DNA of 25,000 nucleotides from Pigoraptor vietnamica (GCA_943704525.1 CALSCQ010000985.1:1-25000); one strand, 5' to 3'. Counted from the first letter of the stretch, positions 7,573-19,387 are shown. The notes: a model not told the origin generated them from the letters alone. Translations and numbers: made by a program.

Positions 7573-10500
7573 ATGGGACGCGTGCGCCGCCGCTCGCGCT
7601 CCGACTCGGGTTCTCTCGATGCTGAGGAGGCTGCCACTGCGCTTGTCTCCGAGCGCCGTGGATACGATACTTTCCCACACGATGACAATAACGATGTCTT
7701 TGTCGATGCGCACGCCGAAGCGAGGAAGCGAACCGGCTTTCTCTCGTCAAGGCGCGGGATGGCGACGGTTACCATCGTTGTCGCAGCGTGCGTTTGCGTC
7801 GCTGTCGGTCTCTCCGTGGGACTGACGCAGAGGAAGTCTTCTGGTGGTGACCCTTCTCCTTATGCGTACAATCCCGCCGTTGCTGCGACCGTCGAGGCCT
7901 TCCGCGCAAGCAGCACCCCGGACGGCGACGTCAGACTCGACGCCGCTTTGCGCCGCATCAACCTGCCCGACACGTCGATCACCATGTTCTCAAACGACCT
8001 CGGCGTTGCTCGGCAGAAATCGTCTCGGCGCTCGGCGCGCGATGCGGACAATACCTCTCCCGAATTTTTGCTGAAGGGCGCCGCTGCGACGCTTAACACG
8101 ACGGAAGGCCTGGTGACGCTCAACGGCACGCTGGAACTCTCGGCCGGTTTTGGAATGCCCCCAGTGGTCGTCCACTGCACTGTGACTGTGGATGCGACGG
8201 ACCCCGCGCACGTCAGCGTGGACGCACACCTCACGTTCGAAGGGCTGGAGGAGATGCGCACGTGGGCGCGCGGGGTCATCAACCGCACAGCAGGAGCTGT
8301 CGGGGAAGTTGTTGCGCACATGCAGTCGGCCCTCGACTCTGCGATAGCAAGGGACGTTATCTATGTTCCAAAGTTCGCCGAACTCTCCAAACAGCGCTGG
8401 ATCTCACTTGTGGACGCTGCCGCGCGTCGCGCCACGGACGGCGTTCAAGCGGGTGCAGCGTCTGTCGACGAGGCACTCGGGCGTGCCCTTGCGCAAGCGT
8501 CCACGCGCGGCGTCGTCCTTGCCGGCATCATCTCCACAAGCAACCCCATCGCCTCCGCACTCTCTCGCCTCGCGAATGCCCGCGTGCGCGTCCCTTTTCT
8601 GCAGGGTGAATCGGAATCCGACGCCCCTCTCTTCGCGACCGTGTCGCTCGGTGGCGCGGGACAGTCACTGGCGATGGCGTCTGTTGGCGGCGACGTGCTG
8701 CTCGGACTCGCCGCCGACCGTCTTCACGTGCGCGCGCTTGACGTCTCCTACGGCGACCGTTCGCTGCGGGCTGCCAACGGCTCGATGGACGTGGCGGTGT
8801 CTGGCACAGTGGCGGTTCGGCTGGGAGCGGCCGACGAGGAGCCCGCCGAACTGCGCCTTGCCGGTCACGTGACGGGCGCCCTCGTTGAGTTTTCGGGTTC
8901 GCTCGTGAGCCCCGTCGATGTTCGCTTTGGCGCTTCCGTCGCGCGCATCGTGAAACTTTATATGACCGCGCGAGTGCCGCTCGGTGAGGGGGATGTCGCC
9001 GTTTCGCTGTCCGGTGCGGTCGGGAGCACCGACGGCCAGTTTGTTGGCGGCTTCTCCTTTGCCCTTCCTCTCGACCGCTGCGGTTCCTTCAACGTCTCTG
9101 CGCACGTGGGGTCTCTCGCGTCGCTGGTCGACATGGTATCGGGGGAGGTCGGCGCGCTCGCAAACATCGGCGGTGGGCTTGGGAAAGGTGCCGAAGCGAT
9201 GCTGCAGCGTGTGCGGACGGTTGCGGCGTCCTCGAACATCGACGTGAGCGCGACCGTGCACCCGCTATGCGGGGCTGCGGACCTCTACGGGCGCATCTCT
9301 GCGAGCACGGGTGGCAACGGAACGTTCTCCCGTGAGGCGCGCTGGGCATTCCGCGTGGAGGAGGCGCTCGATCTCGTCGAGGGTGCCGGTCAGCGCCTCG
9401 TGGATGCGATCGGCGCACTGGCGGGGTCTCTTCGGCTGCGTCTGCCGTCGGGAATCGAACTCTCGGTGGCGGACGGACTGTGGGCCCTGATCCGCTCGCT
9501 ACACATGCCGGCCATTCCGTCCCTCGGAGACCATTCGCGCCTGTCGTCGCTGGGGTCGTCCGCGGTTCTGTCGGTCGAGCGCATTCTCGCACTTCTCAAG
9601 GCACAGGCGGAGCGCCTGTTTGGCGAATCCTTCCCCGGCGTCGTCGTGAGCACGCCTTCCGGCATCAGCGCGAAGCTGTCGGACGTCGTCGCCGCGCTCG
9701 AAGCCGTCGCTGGGGCCATTGACCGCGCAATCGCCGACTTGTTCGCGTCCGGTGGGCTCCTTCGTCTGCCGAGCGCGCTCGTTGCCACAAACACGGTCGC
9801 GCACGCGTGGCACATGGCTGGGCTTTTCGACCTCGTCGACATTGCGTCGTTGTTGGACGGCCTCGGCGCCATCCCCTTGTCGCTGCGGGGCCTCTCGTTT
9901 CCCTCCCTCGCGTTCGTTTTCTCCACGCACGCGCTCCCGTGGACCCTCCCCGCCGGCCTCTTGGACAGCGCTCTAGCAGCAGTCGAGGGCGGTGTTGCGG
10001 AGGGGCTGTCGCTCCTCGCGCGCATTCCCGTGGCATCGCTTGACGGTCTCTCGGTCCTTGCGAACGACGTAGGGGACGCCGTCGCCCTCGTCGGCCGGTT
10101 CGTCAACGACACGCTCGGCGTCGGCGGCATCGATTTCGAGGGCGCCCTTCCGTTTGCCGTCCACCTCGGACCTCACGTGACCGTTTATGATGCGCGTGTG
10201 AGGATTCACACGCGGCCGGCGCGCCCTTCTCTCCCCGTGTTGGAGCTGTCCGCGCGCGCCTCCGCGACCATTCCCGGCTTTGCGCCCGTCTCCTTCAACG
10301 CATCCCTCAGCGCAAACGCGACGTCGGTCACCGTCCGCAGCACGGGATGCGCGCAGAAGTGGGACATACTCGGTGGACTGGGTCTCACTGTCGAAGACGC
10401 CGGCATCGTCGTCAGCGTGCTGCGTGGCCCCACCGGCGCCGTCGGTGGCAACGCATCGTCGTACACGGGAGAGCTGTTCGGGGACGTCGTCGTCGGAAAG

Positions 10501-13500
10501 GGCGAACGAAGCCTCACCCTTCATGCGCATGTGCCGCTCCCACTCGCGTCCGGTTGCATCGAGCTGTCGGCCAAGGCATCGCACACGCGCATTGGTCTCG
10601 AGACGGTTCTCTCGGCGCTGCTTCCCAACGCACCCCTCCCGCACGTGGCCACCGAACTCGCCGACATTCTCACGGTCGACGTGGACGGCCTTGAGATATC
10701 CGTCAGCCCCGACTGCGGCCGTCTCTCCTTCGCTGGACGCGTGTCGAGCGAGCTGCTCGGCGGCGTCGTTCCGCTGTTCGCGGACATGTTCCACGATGCT
10801 TCGTGGTCCGACGTGGTGGGCGTTATCAGCGAGGCCCTCAAGTCGCTTTGCGAGCGGTCGGCGTGTCCCGCACTCGCGCGCGTTGTGCGCGTGCGCGATC
10901 TCACCGGTGCTGAGATTGAGGCGACGGTGAAGAACGCCTTCAACGCCGTGGACACTGCTCTGGAGAGCACGTCGGAGGATGTCCGCGCCGCACTCGAGCG
11001 CCTCGCAAGGCTCTCTCTGCGGGGAATCGCGACGGACCTCGAGTCGCTGTTCTGGCAGTGGGTGGCGTCGCTCTCCGCCGTTGTGTCGACCAACATCACC
11101 GTGCCGTTTGCGGCCCAGTCGGGTGTCACGGTCCACGCTGACTTTGTCGACGTCCTGCGCGCGCTTTTCGGGGGCGACTGTGCGCTCTGCGACGTCGAGA
11201 CGCTTTCCGTCGATGCCCTTCTCCAATGGCGCTATGGACTTGCCTTCCACGTCGGCGGCGCGTGGACCCTCTCGCAAGTGCCTGGCATCAGTCCCGTGCT
11301 CCAAATGCTGGGCCTTGCGGACGCCGCCCTCATCGTTGCCTCTGATCGCATGACCGTGGCACTGCAGGGCGCCCTCGCGGCAGCCGCGGGGACGTCTGCG
11401 CTCGTCGTCGATGCGGGTCTCTCGCTCGCCGCGTCGATCGACGTGGCGTCTTGCGATATTCTCAAGGCGCTTTTTGAATTTGCGGCGTACGAACGCAGCG
11501 CCATCTTCGTCCACGTCCCGCACTTCTCGAGCAACTTTAGCGTGCGCGTCGCATTCCCGGGCGACGTTTCGATCCTCGGCGGCGCGGTTGACCTGCGCAA
11601 TCTCTCCCTCGCCATCGCCAACACGAGCCCTTTCTTCAGCATCCACTCTGGTGTCACGTGGAACGCGCCCGATGGCCGCGCCTTCCGCTTCGAAGTCGAC
11701 GGAACTGTTTCGAAGGACGCCGTCGTGGCTGTGGGGTCCGTAGACGACCCCCTCGATATCTCTCTCGGACCCCTGCATGCGTCGGTGTCGGACGTCACGA
11801 CGCGCGTTGCGTACAGCCGCTCGCACGGCTCGTACGACGTCACGGTGGCCGGCACCGTGCAGGTGGAGCGTCTCTCCCTACACCTCACCGTGGAAGTGAC
11901 AGATGGGTCTCAGGAGGACGTGTGCGTGAGCGTGCGTGGGACAATGGGCGATGCCTCGCTTGCGGACATTGTGGAGACGGCGTCGCTCGGGCTGGTGCAG
12001 GTGCCGAGCGTCTTCGATTCGGGGATCATGAAGGTGGGTGTGTTGACTGTATGTCCCACAAGTTTTCACACACTCGCTGCATCGCCCTCGCTGTGACGGT
12101 CGCGTGATTTGTCTTGCCGCCTCAGTTTGAGTCGGTGTGTGTGAATCGAATGTCTCTCTCCCTCTCGCACTTCTCCGCTGTAACTCCCTTTCCCTCCTCC
12201 TCGTTACAGCTTTCGTTCAAGTCGACGTCGTTCTCGGCGCGCGCCATGTGCAGCCACCCCCTCAGCGAGTCTCTCAACATCACTTCGACCGTCGTCAACG
12301 AACTCATCGGCGCGGCAACTGCGGCGCTAGCCTTCGTCCGCGAGGAGCTCTCGGGCGACTTTCAGTACGCCCTGTTTGTGTTCCCCGACATCGACGGCCA
12401 CTGGGCGCTGGACCATCTTCCGGGAATTCCCTCCGATCTCGTCCAGTCCATCGGAATTACGTTTCCGACGTTTGCGGTGGCCTCCTTCAACGTCTCGATT
12501 GCCCTCCCCGACCTCGGGCTTCCCGGCCTTCCTGCGTGGACGCTTGACCTGCGCAAGAGCGTCCTGAAGCTGCACGCAACGGCGGACCTGTCGCAGTGGC
12601 CGTGGGCGAGCGTCTTGCATGGCATCGTCGATGTCTCGAAGGATTCGGCGCTCGTTCTGGACGCCGACATTGACGGAGAGAAGTTTGCGATTGACCTCGA
12701 GTTTGTCGGGGCCGTGTCGCTTCGGCTGCCTGGCCCGGCATCCCACGTGACGCTGGAGAGGGCGGGCGTGCGCATTAGCAACGACGAAGACGCGCCCGTC
12801 GCGATTATCGGTGCCGTCGAAATTGCCCTCCCCTACACGTCGAATAAGGTGCGTGTCTTATTCAGAACCTTGTTGTGCCGTGTGTGCGAGCGCATTTGTT
12901 ATCGAATGTATGCCAGAGTGTGTGTGCGCGAGTGTGAGAGTCGTCCCGCACGTGCAGCCGTCACTCGCGCAAGTGTCCATCCAACATTCGTTGACGCCGA
13001 CACCCTTCTGCGCAGATTTTGATTGACATCGAGGGCAAGATTGAGCGGACGGGCGACAACTTCTACCTCGACGGCTCCGTCACGTCGTCCAACGGCGACT
13101 GTGTCGTGAGCGTCGACCTCGGCTTCACGCGCCTCTGCGTCCCTTTTGTCGCGATCGCGATCAACCGTACGGACAGCGACGAGTTCTCCGCGAACGTCAC
13201 GGCCGAGCTATCATTTGGGGATGATCTCGCGTTCCTCGTCACTGCCGGCGACACCGAGATGGACGGCGAGGACGTCCTGTACATGAATGCGACCGTCATG
13301 CGACCCGGCGACGACGACATGGGCCTGTCCGGCCTTCGATCGCGGTCCGTGCACGGCGGTGCGCTCGCGTCCGTTGAAATTGCGCCATTCGGAAAGCGAC
13401 TTCTCGAGATCAAGCTTGACGCCTTCTCCCTGGGCCTCGTGCTCGGCGGCGACGCCGTGGTCACGTGGGGCCGCATGGACCTCACGCTTGGTCCCGTCGG

Positions 13501-15574
13501 CGTTGACGCGGCGTTTGTGCAGGCGGACGGGCGCGGTACCGGCGGCGCTGACGTCGACTACGCGTTCTACGTGGGCGGAAATAACCTTCTCGACGCGATC
13601 GGGAGCGACATTGCGGAACTTGGCCGCGCGTTCGGCTTCCCAGACGAGCTTGGCCTCGTTGTGTCGACGTTTGATACGCTCGACGACGTTCCCCTCGGCG
13701 GCGTGCGCATACTTCCCGGCTCGATCCCCGGGCGGGACGTGCTCGAGGGCCTCTCCGTCGTTGGCGTCATGCACCTCAACGACGGCAGCGACTCCGCGAA
13801 GGTCATTGCGCGCGTGACAGGCGTTAGCGAGCTCGACGTCGTCGTCTCCATCGCAGAGACCGTCCTCCCCATGCACATCTCGGCCATTTTTCCGGACCTC
13901 AAAGTTGTGGTCGTACCGAACATGCTCACGATTCGCCCCCACAAGCTCGTCGTGGACCTGGAGCGCAACCCGGCGGCCGATGCATTCGGCGTCGTCATTG
14001 ATGCGGACGTGACTGTCCTCGGTCGCACGATTGCGCTCACGGGCGAGTTCAAGGTGCAGCCCGTCGGCGTCGTCTTTGGTCTCAAGGCGGACCACCTCGA
14101 CGCGCGCATGGACTTCTTCGGCTTTGAGCTGTTCGAAGTCGATTGGCTAATGGCTGAGATCGGCATCTCTTGGGCGCTCCTCCCCACGTCCTTCAGCGTG
14201 GGCGGCGGTGCGACGGTGCTGGGAACGAAGGCGGAGTGCAAGGTGCACATCGACGTCGTGGCGGACGACCGCAACGCGTTTGAATTCAAAATCTCCGACT
14301 TCTCGCTCGCGAGGGCCGTCCGCGCCATCCTTCGCGTTCAGCTCCCGCGCATCTTTGACCTCACGATCGGAAAGCTCTTCGTCCGCTACAACGCCGGCCC
14401 TGCCTTCGAGGTCCTCGAGGAGGTGTTTCCCTCTGGCATGCTGTTCGACGTCGAGCACATGTGCTTCTTCGGCGTTGCGTGCTTCAGTGCCAAGGCCACG
14501 TCCACGGACACTTCCGGGACCCTCGAGTGGCACGGGTCCACCGATCCCTTCAACTTTTTCGACGTCTTTGAGCTTCGCGGCTATCCCGACCCGAGCGACA
14601 AGCCGTCCATCGCCGCCGTCGTCAACACGGCACGCTCCACGGGCTCGCTTGCCGTGAGCGGCGGCATCAAGTTTTTGTCAATTGTTGCGGGGGCGCAGCT
14701 GCGCGTGACAGACACGCTCCTCTCCCTTGACTTCACGCTCTCGTTCCTACACACGCTCGAGGCGCGCGTCTCGTGCTACGCGGGAATTGACGGGTGGTCT
14801 CCAGACACGGCCGACGTGCGCTTCTCGGTGTCGTTCAACGGCGATTTTGGCACCGCCGTGCTGAATGCCCTCGCGGGCGCCATTGACCTCCCGTCACTCG
14901 CAGAGCTCCTCCGCCGCGCCGTTGCTGCGCTTGAGCAGGCGGCAAAGCGCGTCGAGTCGGCCATCGCGGACGTTGAGCACGAAGCGCAGCGCCTTCTCGA
15001 CGACGCCGAGCACGCGCTGGATTCCGCGCTGCACGACGCCGAGGATTTTCTTCACAGCGTCGAAGACACGGTCAACGACGTCGTCGACACCGTGGGCGGT
15101 TGGTTCGGGAGACGGGACGTCGGGGATGCCGACGCTGTCCGCGAGGAACAGGAGCGCGTGCGCGCGCGCCGTAACGCGGAGTACGACCAGAAGGTGCAGG
15201 ACGCCCACAGCCGCTACGACTCGGACAAGAGCCGTATCGAGAGCGACCGCGACGCGAAACTGCGGCCGCTGCAAGAGCAGAAGGCAAAGATCGGCGCAAC
15301 CAAGGCCACGTACGACGCATCCCTTGCTCAACTGTCGCAGCACCTCGGTCGCCGCTCGATCGCCGCGGATCTCTTGAGCATCAACGAGCTGTCGGCGTCC
15401 GGGAGTCTTAGGGCGGTTATGCACGGGTCGCTGCCGACGTTCGCGATCAGCGGGACGGTGCTGGCGATTCACTTTGGGCTCAGTTTCGACGTCGACTTTA
15501 CGAAGCTCGCGGACATTGTGGGCCGCGTGGTGGACGAGATTGAGAGTGACATAAGGGCAGTATTTAGCTGGTGA
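7573..15574 (+). CDS. giant type II membrane protein, 2552 residues, family unknown
   Basis: Three exons, 7573-12033, 12210-12848 and 13016-15574, join in phase 0 at both introns (donors AAG|GTGGGT and AAG|GTGCGT; acceptors TTACAG and GCGCAG with pyrimidine tracts). They encode 1487, 213 and 852 residues. The N-terminus is basic (RVRRRSRS), with one membrane segment at about 64-84 (TVTIVVAACVCVAVGLSVGL), so roughly 2460 residues should be lumenal or extracellular. Many N-x-S/T sites fit that. The rest alternates beta-rich stretches, dominated by I/V-x-L/V patterns and recurring DILTVDVDGLEISV- and LDISLGPLHASV-like phrases, with Ala-rich amphipathic helices of 30-60 residues. Near the C-terminus is a long helical region (about 2330-2398), then a highly charged coiled-coil-like stretch (about 2411-2480). 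I know no family with this layout. A matrix, adhesion or lipid-handling role is only a guess. Confidence 0.85.
12034..12209 (+). other. intron 1 of the giant gene
   Basis: This 176-base intron has donor GTGGGT after ATCATGAAG and acceptor TCGTTACAG after a long C/T-rich run. CTGTAAC at about 12178 could be the branch site. The reading frame is continuous across it in phase 0. Confidence 0.85.
12849..13015 (+). other. intron 2 of the giant gene
   Basis: This 167-base intron has donor GTGCGT after TCGAATAAG and acceptor CTTCTGCGCAG. The frame is kept in phase 0. The intron is TG-rich near its centre. Confidence 0.85.
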
Positions 15575-15725
15575 GCGCCTGGCGTGCGTGGGCGTCGGCC
15601 GGTTCGAGCTGCATTTTTCTGCGTCTTCTTATTTTCATTATTGTTTTCACCTCTGAGAGAGAGTGCGCACAATGAACTTCGTACAACAACGAGTACTGTT
15701 GCGGCTGCGCCCATCTGCTTTAATC

Positions 15726-15759
15726 CAGCCGCCAGTTACGTTGCACAGCCGCCAGTTAC
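15726..15759. repeat. two copies of a 14-base word at 20-base spacing
   Basis: CAGCCGCCAGTTAC occurs at 15726 and again at 15746. It is too short to assign a role. Confidence 0.6.
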
Positions 15760-15854
15760 ACAGCGGCGTGACACTTCAGACTACACATTGAGAGAAACAC
15801 CCCACCGACTCACGCCCACCAGAGACGAACATATACTTTGCCCATCAGGACGTT

Positions 15855-15878
15855 CACACACACACACACACACACACA
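15855..15878. repeat. (CA)n microsatellite
   Basis: A pure CA run of about 24 bases in the spacer downstream of the giant gene. Confidence 0.9.
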
Positions 15879-16403
15879 TCTACACCATGTGAATAGCCCG
15901 CCTTGGGGTCGCTGGCAAATTGCTCGCTTAGCACTTCATTCACCGTTTCGCCAAACGAATACTTTATGTTATGTTGGCGTTCCGCGGCACACTCTCGGGT
16001 ATCGCATACTGTTTCCCCCACCCATTATTGCACGATCGTGCCAAGGCGCGTAGCTGGCCGCCAGTGGGCATGTCGCTCTGAATCGCAGACAAACGCGTGC
16101 GCCGCTTGCCAGATTTCTTCGCGGTGCTTGACTGAGCTGGCTCTCACGGTACAGCTCCTCGAGCTCGCGCCTGGTCGGAATTGCATGGCAGTTGGGCCAT
16201 CTTCGGTCCGTCGCAGCCGCAGAAGTTCGCTTGCACGGGGCTCACGTGGCAGCACTGCTCCCGTGAGCGGTACACTCTCTCAGCGGTCCGAGAGATTCCG
16301 CTTTGTAGCATTTTTTTTTCTCCTTTTTTTGTTCTCGTTTTCAGCTCTCGGCTTTTCTTTTCGCGTCTCGATGTGACAGTGCTGCGCTCTTCCCGTCGAA
16401 CAG

Positions 16404-16440
16404 TGACGTAAGCGAGATTCTGCTTACGCGTCTTACGTGC
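16404..16440. promoter_or_regulatory. cluster of bZIP-type TGACGTAAG / CTTACG sites
   Basis: TGACGTAAGC (16404-16413), GCTTACGCG (16422-16430) and CTTACGTGC (16432-16440) lie within 37 bases. CGTAAGC and GCTTACG form a perfect 7-base inverted repeat with an 8-base spacer. TGACGTAA is a classical CREB/ATF/C-EBP-type bZIP site. The cluster sits about 200 bases upstream of the proposed first exon of the Sel1-like gene. Use as a binding site is inferred. Confidence 0.4.
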
Positions 16441-16631
16441 GGCAGCGTGCGTCGAAACGGCGCGGCTAGTTGCGGCAAGCGAGACACTTTGCTTTAGTAG
16501 GGGGAATTTCGCTAGTTGCTACTTGCGGCAATTTTGCGTGAGACGGCGCCGATTTTTTGGCGTCAGGTCGTCAGTGGAAAACGAAATCTTATTTTTCGTT
16601 TTTTTTTTTTTTTTTCTTTTTTTTTTTGACA

Positions 16632-16786
16632 CTCCTTTCGGAGCAAGAATGGCGCTCCGAGGATTTTCAGGTGCCGGTGTTGGGCGCACGATAAGGCATT
16701 CGTATTCGTGGACATCCTCGACACGTGTGCTGAAGCGGACGGCGCTCTCCGATGCCGCTAAACATGTTATGAAAGAACTCTTGAAG
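16632..16786 (+). repeat. dispersed repeat copy B / candidate first exon of the Sel1-like gene
   Basis: Bases 16632-16723 repeat 4801-4892 almost exactly. From ATG 16649 the frame runs 46 codons (MALRGFSGAG to MKELLK) to TTGAAG|GTGCAG, a phase 0 donor. It can join in frame to 17476-17535 (20 codons; acceptor CGCGCCCAG after a T run, donor GGG|GTGTGT) and then to 17734, or directly to 17734. These joins keep one frame throughout but create a first intron of 689 or 947 bases, longer than others here because it holds the microsatellites. No transcript evidence is available. Confidence 0.4.
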
Positions 16787-16802
16787 GTGCAGTTGCTCTT
16801 GT

Positions 16803-16818
16803 ATGCGTGTGTGCGTGT

Positions 16819-16878
<60 letters not shown>

Positions 16879-16935
16879 TGTGTGTGTGTGTGGTGTGTGT
16901 GTGTGTGTGGTGTGTGTGTGGGTGTGTGTGTGTGT

Positions 16936-17009
<74 letters not shown>

Positions 17010-17050
17010 TGTGTGTGTGCGTGTCTGTGTCTGAGTCTGTGTCTGTGTCC
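16803..17050. repeat. long (TG)n microsatellite
   Basis: About 250 bases of nearly pure TG with a few GGTG and GAGTG interruptions. It starts shortly after the donor of repeat copy B and probably lies inside an intron. It is complementary in kind to the (CA)n tract at 17185. Confidence 0.95.
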
Positions 17051-17181
17051 GTGCCTGCGTCTATGTGTAATGGTGTGGACGTAGGTGTTTGCGTGAGCTC
17101 TTTCTTTTATGCGTGAGAGTAACGTTTTTTGTTGCGTGCGTGCACGAGCTACGTGCGCGCCATGTTCTGGTGTACTTACTT

Positions 17182-17184
<3 letters not shown>

Positions 17185-17256
<72 letters not shown>

Positions 17257-17284
17257 ACACACACACACACACCACACACACACA

Positions 17285-17315
<31 letters not shown>

Positions 17316-17342
17316 CACCACACACACACACACACACACACC
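17185..17342. repeat. long (CA)n microsatellite
   Basis: About 158 bases of nearly pure CA with five CACCA interruptions, some 130 bases downstream of the (TG)n tract. RNA from this locus could fold the two tracts into a long hairpin. Translated frames through it (Thr/His runs) are not genes. Confidence 0.95.
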
Positions 17343-17733
17343 AAACCACATGCGTCGCGCGCGTGCGTTGTGGATATGGCAGTTGAGTCGCAATGTAACG
17401 TCGTGGCGTGCATCCATTTCAAACGATTACCGAATTGCATTTCTGGCTGACTTTTTTTTTTTTTTTCGCGCCCAGTTGGTGACCGCCGCCAATATGAGGC
17501 CGTGCGTGTGGCCGCCCGAGGGGCTGCGCGATGGGGTGTGTGGGATAGACGACAGCGCGGGTGATTTTTGTGCGGGTTTCTTATATACGTGCGATTTAAT
17601 TTTTCGGCTTCTGTTCTCCACGCGCGTGTCCGTGCTTGCGGGCTTCGTGTGTGGGAGTGCGCTGTGGTTACGCTTGAGTTCGCGCGCGCATGTTAGCACT
17701 TATTCACCCTTCTCGTTGCAACCTTCTCTACAG

Positions 17734-19176
17734 CCCGAGCTTCCTCTTCCCGTGTCGCACTGGATGCGCCACACGTTCCACTACAGTGTCACCCCCGTCT
17801 TCCCCTCTTGGAAGCGCGTCACGGAGTCACCCGGCGCCCTCGCCAGCCTCGCCGACAGCTTTGCGGAGCACTTGCGCAGGGTGAACAGCCACGGCTACGA
17901 CGTGTTGGCGAACTCTGTGTACGATGTCATACGCGATGAGCTGCCGCCGATCGTCGACACGATTATGGGGGCGACGGCGGAGGCGTGTGCGGGCACGCGT
18001 CCCGGGGACAAGTTCGTGTGCGTTCCGACATCGCTTGTTCGCCAGTCGCTCGACATGTCGCCCAACGCCCTCGACGAGGTCCCCTCCGCCACTCGCGTTG
18101 CCAACCTGAAGTCGCAGACGATAGCGATCGCCGGGGCGGCATTTGCGCTGTTATCCGGTCGCAACGCAGTTCCCCACCGCAACATTGGCGGCGTCGAGCT
18201 CGTGGCGCAGGCGGCGTTTACGCGGCTGCACGCTCTCGTGCCCGGCATATTTACGAACACAGGTGTCGCACTGGGGAACTTGCGCGTCGGTTCGGGGTTT
18301 CTCTGCGAAGGCGATGCTCTGGACGAGCGCGTTAGTGGCTACGCCCGAGGGAACCGGTGGAAGGGAAGTGTCGGGCGCATGCTCGCGGACGTGAAGGCGC
18401 TGGCGGAACGTCCCGACGAGGTCGAGCCGCTGTCGCGCGAGGACGCATACGAGCTGTTCATGATGTCTGTCTTCTTCCATATTTTGGACAGGGTAATTGT
18501 CGGCAAGGGGCTCTACCTCGATCTGTTGCCCCACGAACCCTGGGCTTGCAACGCGAGTCCCGAGAGCGTATCGGCTATTAAGCACTCGTGCTTCTACGCC
18601 TCCTCGCCCCTCGGCGTTGCGGGGAAGGACGGTGTTCCAGAGGCCTGCGCATACATTGCGAGCGACATGCTGGCCGGCATACCCGGCGTGCGAGGGTCAG
18701 CGACGGAGGCGATCAGCATTCTGGAACGGAGTGCGCACCTCGGATCGGCCGACTCGGCGTACATTCTTGCCAACGTATGGGCCAGCGGCTTATACGGCGT
18801 AACGCGAAGTAGTGCGAAGGCTCGCGAGTTTGCGTTGATCGGCGCGTGCGCGGGGGACGCCCTCTGCGCCGCGGTGATGGCTGCGGATTGCGCGCGTGAG
18901 GGGCGTGCGAACCTGTCGCGCGTCTTCGAGGGCGCCGTGAGAACGTGGTCCGATATGTCGGTCACGGGGGGGACCGACATGGATCACCACATCCGTATCG
19001 ACGGGTTCTTAACTGCAGGGAAGTTGATACAGCGGGGGCAACCCGTGGACAACTGGAATTGGATTTCGATGCGGCAAAAAACCGAGGCGCTGCGGCGAGA
19101 GGCGCTCACGAAGGGTGTTCGGGGGCGCGCGGAGCAAAAGCTGCTCACGGACGACAAGTACGGGATGGACCTTTGA
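17734..19176 (+). CDS. Sel1-like repeat protein (main exon; 5' end unsettled)
   Basis: The exon begins after a strong acceptor (AACCTTCTCTACAG) and encodes 480 residues to the stop. The first internal ATG is at 17764 (470 residues). The frame is also open without splicing from ATG 17494, which would add a hydrophobic segment (VSVLAGFVCGSALWL) that could be a membrane anchor. Proposed upstream exons are described at 16632-16786. The C-terminal half has two or three Sel1-like helical repeats of 34-38 residues (about 18640-18870): EACAYIASDMLAGIPG, SADSAYILANVWASGLYG and a weaker third, each with the alanine/glycine spacing of Sel1/TPR-like solenoids. These are protein-interaction scaffolds. The N-terminal half (helical, with conserved-looking PHRNIGGVELVAQAAFTRL) is unassigned. 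Codon use is strongly GC3, like the giant gene, so it is surely coding. Confidence 0.75.
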   Translation, partial: PELPLPVSHWMRHTFHYSVTPVFPSWKRVTESPGALASLADSFAEHLRRVNSHGYDVLANSVYDVIRDELPPIVDTIMGATAEACAGTRPGDKFVCVPTSLVRQSLDMSPNALDEVPSATRVANLKSQTIAIAGAAFALLSGRNAVPHRNIGGVELVAQAAFTRLHALVPGIFTNTGVALGNLRVGSGFLCEGDALDERVSGYARGNRWKGSVGRMLADVKALAERPDEVEPLSREDAYELFMMSVFFHILDRVIVGKGLYLDLLPHEPWACNASPESVSAIKHSCFYASSPLGVAGKDGVPEACAYIASDMLAGIPGVRGSATEAISILERSAHLGSADSAYILANVWASGLYGVTRSSAKAREFALIGACAGDALCAAVMAADCAREGRANLSRVFEGAVRTWSDMSVTGGTDMDHHIRIDGFLTAGKLIQRGQPVDNWNWISMRQKTEALRREALTKGVRGRAEQKLLTDDKYGMDL

Positions 19177-19387
19177 CGACGACGGTTTGCGAAGTTTTAC
19201 GACGGTTTGAGTGCCGTTCGTTGGAGCATAAACTACCCATTTAAAGTGCTCAGTCTCTCTGATAACGGTGGAGGTCTTGTTGAAGGTTCAGAACCAGCCT
19301 TTCGCTGTCCAGACATTGGATCCGGACGGCCACCCCCATCAGCTCGAATGGCCGTACCCCTCGAATGATTCGCGAGGGTCGAAACTC

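Larger units (their letters stand above)
15575..16631. other. intergenic region upstream of the Sel1-like gene
   Basis: About 1 kb without a credible gene. It contains a 14-base direct repeat with a 20-base period (15726-15759), a short (CA)n tract (15855-15878), T-rich runs near 16310 and 16600-16627, and a cluster of TTACG-type sites (16404-16440) followed by repeated TTGCGGCAA and CTAGTTGC words (16465-16530). The right half is the likely promoter of the gene that begins with repeat copy B. Confidence 0.6.

Noticed and set aside
9973-11826. 617-codon antisense frame inside the giant gene
   Set aside because: Long antisense frames are expected opposite GC3-rich coding DNA; the sense frame continues through introns in phase.
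16803-17342. Frames of Cys/Val and Thr/His runs through TG and CA tracts
   Set aside because: Microsatellite translation; no gene.
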